Source: JAFLCA01 sp041907145
Lineage (GTDB): Bacteria; Bdellovibrionota_C; UBA2361; JAFLCA01
Assembly: GCA_041907145.1 (NCBI GenBank)
Contig: JAYRHW010000112.1
Location: 1 to 7,425, forward strand
Length of the DNA: 7,425 nt
Direction: 5' to 3'
Shown: in pieces, positions 1 through 5,793 of the stretch
Position numbering within the stretch: the stretch's first letter is position 1
Layout of the letters: every line of letters begins with the position of its first letter
The notes under the pieces: model-generated
The model's input: the letters and a program-made list of their open reading frames with translations, nothing else
The model's database searches: none
What the model was told of the DNA's origin: nothing
Program-made: the position numbers and the translations under genes

Positions 1-1467
1 GAGCTTACCCGCCGTATCCTTGTCGATCTCCTTCTTCTGGCGAACGGAGTCGAGGATGTCCTTGTGACTTGCATGCAAGTGCGCATGCAGAGCAGCTTCA
101 AACGGTCCAATTTGCGCAACTGAAAGCTTATCGGTCGCGCCAATATTGACGGCGTGGATCGATATGACCTGCAGTTCGACAGGCATCGGTGCGTATTGGG
201 ACTGCTTCAGAACTGCCACCAGACGCTCACCGCGGGCCAATTGAGCGCGCGTCGCAGCATCGAGATCCGAGCCGAACTGAGCGAACGCCTGCTTCTCGCG
301 GTACTGCGCGAGGTCCAGACGAAGCGTGCCGGCTACCTTCTTCATAGCCTTGATCTGAGCTGCCCCACCCACGCGGGATACCGAAAGACCAACGTCAACA
401 GCAGGACGAATACCGGAGTTAAACAAGTCCGACTGCAAATAAATTTGCCCGTCCGTAATTGAAATAACATTGGTCGGAATGTAAGCCGAAACGTCCCCTT
501 CAAGCGTCTCGATGATTGGCAGCGCCGTTAACGAACCGGCGCCCATGGCGTCGCTAAGTTTGGCGGCGCGTTCAAGAAGTCTTGAATGTAGATAGAACAC
601 ATCGCCGGGATATGCCTCACGGCCTGGCGGGCGGCGAAGCAGCAGTGACACGGAACGGTAAGCGACGGCGTGCTTCGAGAGGTCATCATAAACCACCAAG
701 GCATGCTTGCCCTTCTCCATGAAGTACTCGCCAATGGCGCAGCCGGTGAACGGCGCCATGAAAGCCATAGGAGCGGGCTCGGAAGCAGTAGCAGCAACAA
801 CGATGGTATGCTCCATCGCCCCGTGCTCACGCAACTTTTCAACGACTTGAGCGACCGACGAGCGCTTCTGACCGATAGCAACGTAGATGCAGATCATTCC
901 GTTGCCCTTTTGATTGATGATTGTATCAATCGCAACGGCCGTCTTTCCGGTCTTCTTGTCGCCAATGATAAGCTCGCGCTGACCACGGCCTACTGGCGTC
1001 ATGGAATCAATCGCCTTAAGTCCAGTCTGCATAGGCTCATGCACTGACTTTCGCTTTACGATACCAGGAGCCTTGATTTCGAGGCGGCGCGTTTCTTTGG
1101 TCTTAACATCGCCAAGTCCGTCAATCGGATTACCAAGAGCATCGACAACGCGGCCAATCATCGCCTCTCCTACCGGCACCTGAGCAATTTTGCCGGTGCG
1201 CTTAACGGTGTCGCCCTCATGAATTTGAGCCGTGTCGCCCATGATCACGATACCAACGTTGTCCTCCTCGAGATTCAGGGCCAATCCGAAAATGCTGTTG
1301 GCGAATTCAACTAGCTCGCCCGACGCCACCTTGCCCAAACCGTGAACACGGGCAATTCCGTCACCGACTGAAATGACCGATCCGGTCTCGCTCAGCTCTT
1401 GAGAAGCAGTGAAATTGCTGATTCTGTCCTTCAGAATTCTGCTGATTTCTTCTGGTTTAATGTCCAT
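1..1467 (-). CDS. atpA: F1F0 ATP synthase subunit alpha (3' end cut by window edge)
   Basis: Non-catalytic nucleotide-binding subunit of the F1 head, which makes ATP with beta on the inner face of the cytoplasmic membrane. The frame is open for 489 codons from ATG at 1467 to base 1; bacterial alpha is about 500-513 residues, so roughly the last 15 are missing. Visible marks: N-terminal DIKPEEIS; P-loop GDKKTGKT at residues 169-176, the same numbering as E. coli; the SLLLRRPPGREAYPGD block; YLHSRLLERAAKLS; and SVSRVGGAAQ with R365 in the position of the conserved arginine that reaches into the catalytic site. The ribosome binding site AGAAGGAAA precedes the ATG. The gene starts 39 bp after the atpH stop, as in a normal atp operon; gamma, beta and epsilon are expected beyond the left edge. 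The P-loop has KK where E. coli has RQ. Identity is certain; the translation was read directly from the reverse complement. Confidence 0.98.
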   Translation of the reverse strand, partial: MDIKPEEISRILKDRISNFTASQELSETGSVISVGDGIARVHGLGKVASGELVEFANSIFGLALNLEEDNVGIVIMGDTAQIHEGDTVKRTGKIAQVPVGEAMIGRVVDALGNPIDGLGDVKTKETRRLEIKAPGIVKRKSVHEPMQTGLKAIDSMTPVGRGQRELIIGDKKTGKTAVAIDTIINQKGNGMICIYVAIGQKRSSVAQVVEKLREHGAMEHTIVVAATASEPAPMAFMAPFTGCAIGEYFMEKGKHALVVYDDLSKHAVAYRSVSLLLRRPPGREAYPGDVFYLHSRLLERAAKLSDAMGAGSLTALPIIETLEGDVSAYIPTNVISITDGQIYLQSDLFNSGIRPAVDVGLSVSRVGGAAQIKAMKKVAGTLRLDLAQYREKQAFAQFGSDLDAATRAQLARGERLVAVLKQSQYAPMPVELQVISIHAVNIGATDKLSVAQIGPFEAALHAHLHASHKDILDSVRQKKEIDKDTAGKL

Positions 1468-1506
1468 GCTGTTTCCTTCTATTACGTCTGAAATTTAGCC
1501 TCGTAG

Positions 1507-2049
1507 TTAGCCCTGCAAAATAGTACGAACGCGCTCGAGAGAGCCGGCGACCGAACCGTCAAGAAGCTTGTCTCCGTTACGAACCGTCACACCGCCGATC
1601 AAACCTGGATTAACTCCCCAGGTAATCGAAGCCAGAGAGCCGAATTCCTTTTGCACCTTGGCTGACACAGAGCTGCGCTCCGATTCATCGAGCGGAAATG
1701 CTGAAGTGACTTCCAAGGTAAGCTGCTTACGAAGATCGTTTACGAGCCGAGTAAAGGCTGCGGCAATTTCCGGCAGAGCCGAAATGCGGGCGTTGCTCAC
1801 CAGCAATGCCAAAAAGGACGCCAGCTCCGAGTTCCCAATGGAGTTCATAGCAACCTCTCGGATTACCTCGGTGCGCTTATCGAGAGGAATAGCAGGATTG
1901 GCCATGACCGAGCGTAGAGTTGCATCGGTTTGCCAAGCAGCGGCGAAAGCATCGAGTCCGGAGCGCACTTCCTCAAGTTGCGCGGGCTTACATGCGCCCA
2001 AAAGCGCGTTTGCGTATCGCCGAGCTATTTTTCCATGTGCTGCTGCCAC
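1507..2049 (-). CDS. atpH: F1F0 ATP synthase subunit delta
   Basis: Subunit delta (OSCP) links the top of the F1 hexamer to the peripheral stalk made by b and b'. The protein has 180 residues, the normal size. Visible marks: IARRYANALL near residues 8-17 in the helical N-terminal domain; FLALLVSNARISALPEI at about 79-95; EVTSAFPLDESE at 113-124; and the C-terminal signature NPGLIGGVTVRNGD at 147-160 followed by LLDGSVAGSLERVR. The usual aspartate in the D-P-x-L-I-G-G motif is asparagine here. The start is GTG (2049), preceded by AAGGG that overlaps the stop of the b gene, so translation is probably coupled; the gap to b is 13 bp. Identity is very sure. Confidence 0.96.
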   Translation of the reverse strand: MAAAHGKIARRYANALLGACKPAQLEEVRSGLDAFAAAWQTDATLRSVMANPAIPLDKRTEVIREVAMNSIGNSELASFLALLVSNARISALPEIAAAFTRLVNDLRKQLTLEVTSAFPLDESERSSVSAKVQKEFGSLASITWGVNPGLIGGVTVRNGDKLLDGSVAGSLERVRTILQG

Positions 2050-2062
2050 CGACTCTACCCTT

Positions 2063-2647
2063 CTATTGAATTAATTGCTGTACAGCGCCAAGCGCGGTCT
2101 CGCGAAGCGGCTTGTCAGTTTGCGCATTTACTTCCTTCTGCAACCGCTCACGCGCGCGATCAATCGCCGCATTGACGAGCTCGCGACGAATAAGAGCTTC
2201 AGTTGATTTGCGCTCGGCCTCTGCAAGTTCCTTGGACTGCTGCGTGATACGTTCCGCCCGGATCTTTGCCTGAGCAACGATATCGGCGGACTCACGCTGC
2301 GTTTCACGCTCGAGATCGGCTGTCATCTTACTGATATCGGCACTAAGGCTTTGCATTTTGGTCTGGGCCGCGGAGAGTTCTGCATGGGCGGCATCGGTTT
2401 CACGTTTCGCGGCGGAGACAGCTTCTGCAATCGCAGCACGGCGCGCCAACCAGCCAGACTTAATCGGATTGCGCGTGATGAAATACAGCCCGAAGGAGTA
2501 AACAAGGAAATTGAGCCAGAAAAATTTCAGATCCCCGATACTCGGCACATGCTCAGCTCCATGTTCAGCGGCAAAAGCAGCTATGGGCCCCACGATTGTT
2601 GCAACTGCAACTACCAACGCTACTTTGATTGTCTTCGATCGGTTCAT
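2063..2647 (-). CDS. atpF: F1F0 ATP synthase subunit b
   Basis: Peripheral stalk subunit, anchored in the membrane and dimerising with b'. With the ATG at 2647 the protein has 194 residues. Residues 8-26 form a signal-peptide-like hydrophobic stretch ending AFA|AEH. A second hydrophobic segment follows (FFWLNFLVYSFGLYFI, about 42-58), then NPIKSGW and a long Ala/Glu/Lys/Arg-rich coiled coil from about 65 to 175. The extra N-terminal hydrophobic stretch is common in deltaproteobacterial b subunits. An in-frame TTG lies 6 bp further upstream (2653), but the Shine-Dalgarno AGGAAG is 7 bp before the ATG and nearly touches the TTG, so the ATG is preferred. The gene begins 11 bp after the b' stop. 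The family is certain; which of the two b-type genes is called b or b' follows gene order and the size of the N-terminus. Confidence 0.95.
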   Translation of the reverse strand: MNRSKTIKVALVVAVATIVGPIAAFAAEHGAEHVPSIGDLKFFWLNFLVYSFGLYFITRNPIKSGWLARRAAIAEAVSAAKRETDAAHAELSAAQTKMQSLSADISKMTADLERETQRESADIVAQAKIRAERITQQSKELAEAERKSTEALIRRELVNAAIDRARERLQKEVNAQTDKPLRETALGAVQQLIQ

Positions 2648-2654
2648 TCTCAAG

Positions 2655-2660
2655 CTTCCT
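2655..2660 (-). promoter_or_regulatory. Ribosome binding site deciding the atpF start
   Basis: AGGAAG on the minus strand lies 7 bp before ATG 2647 and overlaps the b' stop codon TAG (2659-2661). It favours ATG 2647 over TTG 2653, and the overlap suggests coupled translation of b' and b. Confidence 0.7.
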
Positions 2661-3138
2661 AGGAATTCTTTGAATCTCCGCGGCGCGTAGTTGGGTTTTT
2701 GACGCGATTCACGATCATATCCGAAAGCGCATCGACCTCACCAAAAGCTTTAGTGCGCAGTTCGTCGACTTTCTTGGCCATCTCCCAGCGCACGGAACGC
2801 ACGAGTTCTTGGGCGTTGTCCTCCGCCTTCTCGACAATCGAATCAGCTTCGGATTTAGCCTTTGAAACCGCAGCCAACTTTTTCTCCATCGCTGCAACTC
2901 TCGCAGTCATGAGCTTTTGCTCGTAGTCTTCGCTGATCGCCTTCGCCTTTGCCAATTCAGCTTGCGCCGTATCACTGGCGCCAACCGTAGCCCTTTCACG
3001 AGCCTCGACGAGCGTCAAGTAAGGACCAAAGAGCACCTTGCCAAGTGTTTTCCAAAGGACAACGAACAAGACTGCGCAAACGGCAATCATTTGGGCGTCG
3101 AGTAGATTAAGATCAAAATTTTTGAGGATTTCTGCCAT
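2659..3138 (-). CDS. atpF': F1F0 ATP synthase subunit b' (second b-type subunit)
   Basis: Second peripheral-stalk subunit, which pairs with b in species that have two b genes. It has 159 residues: a short polar N-terminus, one membrane span at about 13-32 (AQMIAVCAVLFVVLW), the post-membrane FGPYLTLVEARERAT block at 37-51 that is typical of b-type subunits, then a charged, alanine-rich coiled coil to about residue 135 and a basic tail (TTRRGDSK). The start is ATG 3138; no good Shine-Dalgarno is visible, and a small hairpin lies 13 bp upstream (3152-3177). The bactofilin gene, not atpE, precedes it by 84 bp, so the F0 a and c genes must be elsewhere, as in other bacteria with a split atp operon. 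Confidence in the family is high; the b versus b' label is by convention. Confidence 0.94.
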   Translation of the reverse strand: MAEILKNFDLNLLDAQMIAVCAVLFVVLWKTLGKVLFGPYLTLVEARERATVGASDTAQAELAKAKAISEDYEQKLMTARVAAMEKKLAAVSKAKSEADSIVEKAEDNAQELVRSVRWEMAKKVDELRTKAFGEVDALSDMIVNRVKNPTTRRGDSKNS

Positions 3139-3151
3139 GCAATCGATAATT

Positions 3152-3177
3152 ACAATTTACTGGTGAAAACCAATTGT
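3152..3177 (-). other. Small hairpin in the leader of atpF'
   Basis: On the minus strand ACAATTGGT pairs with ACCA and, after a 4-nt bulge, ATTGT, around a TTTC loop. The hairpin ends 13 bp before the atpF' ATG, where a Shine-Dalgarno would be expected and is not evident. It may influence initiation or be chance; it has no U-tract and is not a terminator. Confidence 0.3.
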
Positions 3178-3222
3178 TTTCCGCTCAAATTCTGTTGTGG
3201 GATCTTTCGCCTATAATCGGAA

Positions 3223-3699
3223 CTACGCCGCCACACTCGGCTTATCGGCCCCAGTGGTTTTCTGCGAAAGCTTGCTCGCGTCACCAGTCATCGCGCACTT
3301 GCCTTCGAAATATACGCCCTCTTCAACGCTCAACACCGCTGCAGTCATGTTGCCGATGACACGCGCGGGCCGTCGCAATGAGAGCCTCTTCGAAGCAACT
3401 ATGTCGCCATTGACTGTGCCTCGTACTACGATTTCTGCACCGAAAATCTTCCCGTTCACGACAGCAGACTCACTGATCGTCAACGACTCCTTCGAGTGTA
3501 GCTCGCCCTCGACTTGGCAGTCGATTTCCGTCGTACCCGAAGAAAAGGTCAGAGTACCCACAACCTTTGTACCCTTGCCGAGATAGGCATCCGGACGACT
3601 GGAGGCTCCACCAGCAACCGAGTGCAGAGCACTTTGGCCGGCGACCGTCGCAGACTTCTCATTTTCCTTGGCGTCTTCTCTTAGCTTTACGAATGACAT
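3223..3699 (-). CDS. Bactofilin (polymer-forming cytoskeletal protein)
   Basis: Bactofilins are small beta-helical proteins that polymerise without nucleotide and act as scaffolds for polar or morphogenetic complexes. This one has 158 residues. The N-terminal 35 or so are charged and flexible (KLREDAKENEKS). The bactofilin domain spans about 37-137, with the repeating pattern G-x-G-T-K-V-x-G-T-L-x-F, ID-C-Q-V-E-G-E-L, VVNGKIFG, VVRGTVNGDI, RVIGNM and EEGVYFEGKCAM that marks successive beta-helix turns. The C-terminal tail is short (ASKLSQKTTGADK). The start is ATG 3699, with only a weak GAG-type ribosome binding site. It lies 182 bp after parB and 84 bp before atpF'. In Myxococcus xanthus bactofilins BacNOP position ParABS, so the linkage to parAB here suggests, but does not prove, a similar role. 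A likely promoter lies at 3793-3820. Confidence 0.95.
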   Translation of the reverse strand: MSFVKLREDAKENEKSATVAGQSALHSVAGGASSRPDAYLGKGTKVVGTLTFSSGTTEIDCQVEGELHSKESLTISESAVVNGKIFGAEIVVRGTVNGDIVASKRLSLRRPARVIGNMTAAVLSVEEGVYFEGKCAMTGDASKLSQKTTGADKPSVAA

Positions 3700-3736
3700 T
3701 GGGAGCTCTCAATTAATTCGGGGCCCAGCACAGAAA

Positions 3737-3762
3737 AGTTAGAAGCGAAAACGCAGCTAACT
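3737..3762 (-). terminator. Leader hairpin with short U-run before the bactofilin gene
   Basis: On the minus strand AGTTAG...CTAACT forms a 6-bp stem, with a 2x2 mismatch and then an inner GCG/CGC stem closed by TTTT. It is followed directly by TTTC, giving four Us. It lies downstream of the candidate promoter and 37 bp before the bactofilin ATG. It could be a weak intrinsic terminator for parB transcripts or an attenuator in the bactofilin leader. The internal mismatch and short U-run keep confidence low. Confidence 0.35.
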
Positions 3763-3792
3763 ACCCAAAAGCAATACCCATGCGGGGCTAAA

Positions 3793-3820
3793 AGTATCGT
3801 TTAAGTATCACAAAAGTCAA
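3793..3820 (-). promoter_or_regulatory. Candidate sigma-70 promoter for bactofilin and atp genes
   Basis: On the minus strand TTGACT (3820-3815, five of six bases of the -35 consensus) and GATACT (3798-3793, four of six of the -10 consensus) are 16 bp apart. Transcription would begin near 3786, about 87 bp before the bactofilin ATG. It lies in the only sizeable gap (182 bp) between parB and the atp genes, which is where an independent promoter is expected. It overlaps the 11-bp-phased repeats. Confidence 0.5.
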
Positions 3821-3836
3821 ACTTCAGTATCGATTT
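3793..3836. repeat. Four 11-bp-phased hexamer repeats overlapping the promoter
   Basis: AGTATC occurs exactly at 3793, 3804 and 3826 (plus-strand starts), and the degenerate AGTCAA falls at the missing position 3815. All four are spaced by exactly 11 bp, about one helical turn. On the minus strand these are GATACT, GATACT, TTGACT and GATACT, so two units coincide with the candidate -10 and -35 boxes. Regular phasing on one face of the helix is typical of operator arrays, but part of it is imposed by promoter geometry. Confidence 0.45.
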
Positions 3837-3844
3837 TTTGACTT
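3814..3844. repeat. Inverted repeat AAGTCAAA / TTTGACTT
   Basis: Perfect 8-bp arms at 3814-3821 and 3837-3844 flank a 15-bp spacer, just downstream of the parB stop and covering the candidate -35 box. It could be an operator for a dimeric regulator or a weak transcript end for parB; the long AT-rich loop argues against an efficient terminator. Confidence 0.35.
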
Positions 3845-3881
3845 AATGACGAATAAAACCTTGCTTGGTGCAGGCGTAGTC

Positions 3882-4880
3882 TCACCCACAGATCTGCTCG
3901 ACTAGACGATCCAGTTCCTGCTCCGAGAAGTACTCAATTTCAATTTTCCCACGACCGGAGCTGTGATGCTTGACGATTACCTTTGTTCCGAGTGAGTTGC
4001 GCATGCGATCGACCACTTCCGGAAATGGATTGATCTTCTCAATCCCCGCCATCCCCTCGCGCCTTAGCTTGGAATTTTGGTTGTTATCAAGAATTACCGC
4101 TCGCGATGTGATGGCCTCGAGCGCACGAACGGATAAATTCTCGTTTATAACCTTTTTAGCCAGGTTCAACTGAGCAGCCGGTTCCTTTATCGTCAGGATT
4201 GCCTTGGCATGCCCCATCGATAGCTTACCCTCTCGCAAGAGCTCAAGAACGGCTGAAGGAAGTTTTAGTATTCGGACAAAATTCGAAATGCTGGCGCGGT
4301 CCTTACCTACCCGCTGCGCCACATCCTCCTGGCTCAAGGCGAACTCATCCATAAGACGCTGATACGCCTTAGCCTCCTCCACTGGGTTAAGGTTGGAGCG
4401 CTGAATATTCTCGACCAGAGCGATCTCTAATGTCTCGCGGTCACTAAGATCTTGAATGATGCAAGGAACTTGTTTAAGACCAGCTAGCTTAGAGGCTCTC
4501 CAGCGCCGCTCCCCTGCTACAATCTCAAACTTAGCTGTGGTTACATACTTAGCTGGCCTAACCAGAATTGGCTGGATCACCCCTAGCGCTCGAACTGACT
4601 CGGCAAGCTCAACTATCTCAGCTTCCTTAAACTCCTGTCTTGGTTGCGCCGGGTTTCCAACAACATCCTCAATATTTACGAATTGAACTCGGGGACTACG
4701 TGAGTCCTGACCTTCAGCTACTTCAACTTGCCTTGCCAAATTCGAAGTATTGCTTACCGGCACCGCTACATGAACTGGCTCGTCTCGGTTAAAACTAACT
4801 GGTACGGGTGAAGAAATTAGCGCACTAAGCCCTCTACCTAAAACGCTTTTTGAATTTTTACCACCTTTCCTAACTTCCAT
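3882..4880 (-). CDS. parB: Chromosome partitioning protein ParB (Spo0J family)
   Basis: CTP-dependent DNA clamp that loads at parS, spreads on the chromosome and stimulates the ATPase of ParA. It has 332 residues from ATG 4880. Visible regions: a basic N-terminal peptide with LGRGLSALI at 14-22, which contacts ParA; a variable linker to about 66; the ParB/CTPase domain, with NPAQPRQEF at 76-84, GVIQPILVRP at 100-109, the CTP-binding GERRWRAS at 123-130 and ENIQRSNLNPVEEA at 157-170; a helix-turn-helix at about 182-206 (LSQEDVAQRVGKDRASISNF) that reads parS; GKLSMGHAKAIL at 218-229; and a C-terminal dimerisation segment (RGKIEIEYFSEQELDRLVEQI). All key motifs are intact. A TTG at 4898 would add six residues, but GAGG lies just before ATG 4880. 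It follows parA by 47 bp, with a parS site in the gap. Confidence 0.98.
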   Translation of the reverse strand: MEVRKGGKNSKSVLGRGLSALISSPVPVSFNRDEPVHVAVPVSNTSNLARQVEVAEGQDSRSPRVQFVNIEDVVGNPAQPRQEFKEAEIVELAESVRALGVIQPILVRPAKYVTTAKFEIVAGERRWRASKLAGLKQVPCIIQDLSDRETLEIALVENIQRSNLNPVEEAKAYQRLMDEFALSQEDVAQRVGKDRASISNFVRILKLPSAVLELLREGKLSMGHAKAILTIKEPAAQLNLAKKVINENLSVRALEAITSRAVILDNNQNSKLRREGMAGIEKINPFPEVVDRMRNSLGTKVIVKHHSSGRGKIEIEYFSEQELDRLVEQICG

Positions 4881-4884
4881 TTTT

Positions 4885-4888
4885 CCTC
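4885..4888 (-). promoter_or_regulatory. Ribosome binding site deciding the parB start
   Basis: GAGG followed by four A bases precedes ATG 4880. The upstream in-frame TTG at 4898 has only the parS palindrome in front of it and no Shine-Dalgarno, so the ATG is the likely start. Confidence 0.6.
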
Positions 4889-4906
4889 GCAATATCAAAT
4901 ACTTGC

Positions 4907-4928
4907 ATTTGTTCCACGTGGAACAAAT
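4907..4928. promoter_or_regulatory. parS: parS site 1, between parA and parB
   Basis: The core GTTCCACGTGGAAC is at 4911-4924 and the perfect palindrome extends to 22 bp, touching the last base of the parA stop codon. The core fits the widely conserved ParB site with CACGTG at its centre; this form with CC/GG flanks is the one used in Pseudomonas and Myxococcus. It also lies 30 bp upstream of the parB ATG, so ParB binding could affect its own expression. Confidence 0.95.
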
Positions 4929-5728
4929 CAGCCATTAGCCGCAACCTTAAGACCCAAACTGGAGCCAAAACAGCGAGCGTCAACCTCCCCAGCCAAGTTT
5001 TTATATGCGACAGCGCCCGCGGAAGCCCCGTCGTAGACGCAAATCGGGACCCCGTGGCTCGGACACTCGGAAAGCTTTATGTTTCGTGGAATTCGGGTCT
5101 CAAACATCAGATTCTTAAAGAATGTCTTCGCCTCGCTCTCAACCTGGTTTGAGAGATTGGTCCTAATGTCAAACATGGTCATGAATACGCCTAACAACTT
5201 CAAATCTGGATTGAAGGTAGCCTGCACAAATTCAATCGTGCGCATAAGGGCAGATATACCTTCTAAGGCGTAATATTCAGCCTGTAATGGGATAAGAATA
5301 GAATCAGCGGCACCAAGCGCATTAAGCGTGAGCAAACCAGAGGAGGGGGGGCAATCGATAATAACGTAATCAAAATTCACTCTAAGAAGGTTGAGCTCAG
5401 TCTTAAGGATTAACTCTCGGCCCGGCGTCTTCCCCAGCTCAATCTCAAGCCCAACCAGATCCTTCGACGCTGGAGCAACAGATAATCCATTGATTTGACT
5501 TGATTTTATAATTTTTGCCAGGCTGACCCGGCCAAAGAAAACATCGAATAGGTCGCTGCCTTCCTCTTGTAGCTCAATTCCAAGACCGCTAGTGGCAGAG
5601 CCCTGGGGGTCAAAATCAACCAGGAGCACTCGCCGACCCAGTCTCGCAAGCTCGGCGGAAAGGTTCACAGCGCTAGTTGTCTTTCCGACGCCGCCCTTTT
5701 GATTCGAGATGGCAATTACGTTTCCCAT
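4928..5728 (-). CDS. parA: Chromosome partitioning ATPase ParA (Soj family)
   Basis: ATP-dependent DNA-binding dimer that moves or anchors ParB-parS complexes on the nucleoid. It has 266 residues, normal for chromosomal ParA/Soj proteins that lack an extra N-terminal DNA-binding domain. The deviant Walker A motif KGGVGKTT is at 11-18, with the signature lysine K11 and P-loop K16. The A' motif VLLVDFDPQGSATSGLG follows at about 34-50, and Walker B YVIIDCPPS at about 120-128. The family motif IPRNIKLSECPSHG lies near residue 213, and GASAGAVAYKNLAGEV near the C-terminus. ATG 5728 matches the usual MGxVIAIxNQKGG beginning; the ribosome binding site is weak. A parS site lies 48 bp upstream and another immediately after the stop. 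The protein appears complete and ordinary. Confidence 0.98.
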   Translation of the reverse strand: MGNVIAISNQKGGVGKTTSAVNLSAELARLGRRVLLVDFDPQGSATSGLGIELQEEGSDLFDVFFGRVSLAKIIKSSQINGLSVAPASKDLVGLEIELGKTPGRELILKTELNLLRVNFDYVIIDCPPSSGLLTLNALGAADSILIPLQAEYYALEGISALMRTIEFVQATFNPDLKLLGVFMTMFDIRTNLSNQVESEAKTFFKNLMFETRIPRNIKLSECPSHGVPICVYDGASAGAVAYKNLAGEVDARCFGSSLGLKVAANG

Positions 5729-5776
5729 ACTCAGTAGCTAGCATGGGCGATCCTCAGCTCACAACAGAGATTCTGC

Positions 5777-5790
5777 GTTCCACGTGGAAC
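5777..5790. promoter_or_regulatory. parS: parS site 2, upstream of parA
   Basis: Exact 14-bp palindrome GTTCCACGTGGAAC, identical to the cores of the other two sites, in the 65-bp gap between the synthase homologue and parA. The palindrome does not extend further (flanks C and A). Its position 48 bp before the parA ATG would allow ParB to influence parAB transcription. Confidence 0.95.
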
Positions 5791-5793
5791 AAT

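Noticed and set aside
67..80. 14-bp palindrome ACTTGCATGCAAGT in atpA
   Set aside because: A palindrome of this length is expected by chance about once in two windows of this size, and it is not repeated.
154..1183. Plus-strand open frames opposite atpA
   Set aside because: They are antisense to an unmistakable atpA frame, have no protein-family features and no ribosome binding sites.
3700..3881. Replication origin in the parB-bactofilin gap
   Set aside because: No DnaA-box sequences (TTATCCACA type) are present; AT-richness is modest and explained by the promoter region.
4693..4707. GGACT-ACGTG-AGTCC inverted repeat in parB as a degenerate parS
   Set aside because: It lacks the CACGTG centre and GTTNC arms needed for ParB recognition; 5-bp arms are common by chance.
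4881..4898. TTG 4898 as the parB start
   Set aside because: ATG 4880 has GAGG directly upstream and gives the usual ParB N-terminus; the TTG has no ribosome binding site.
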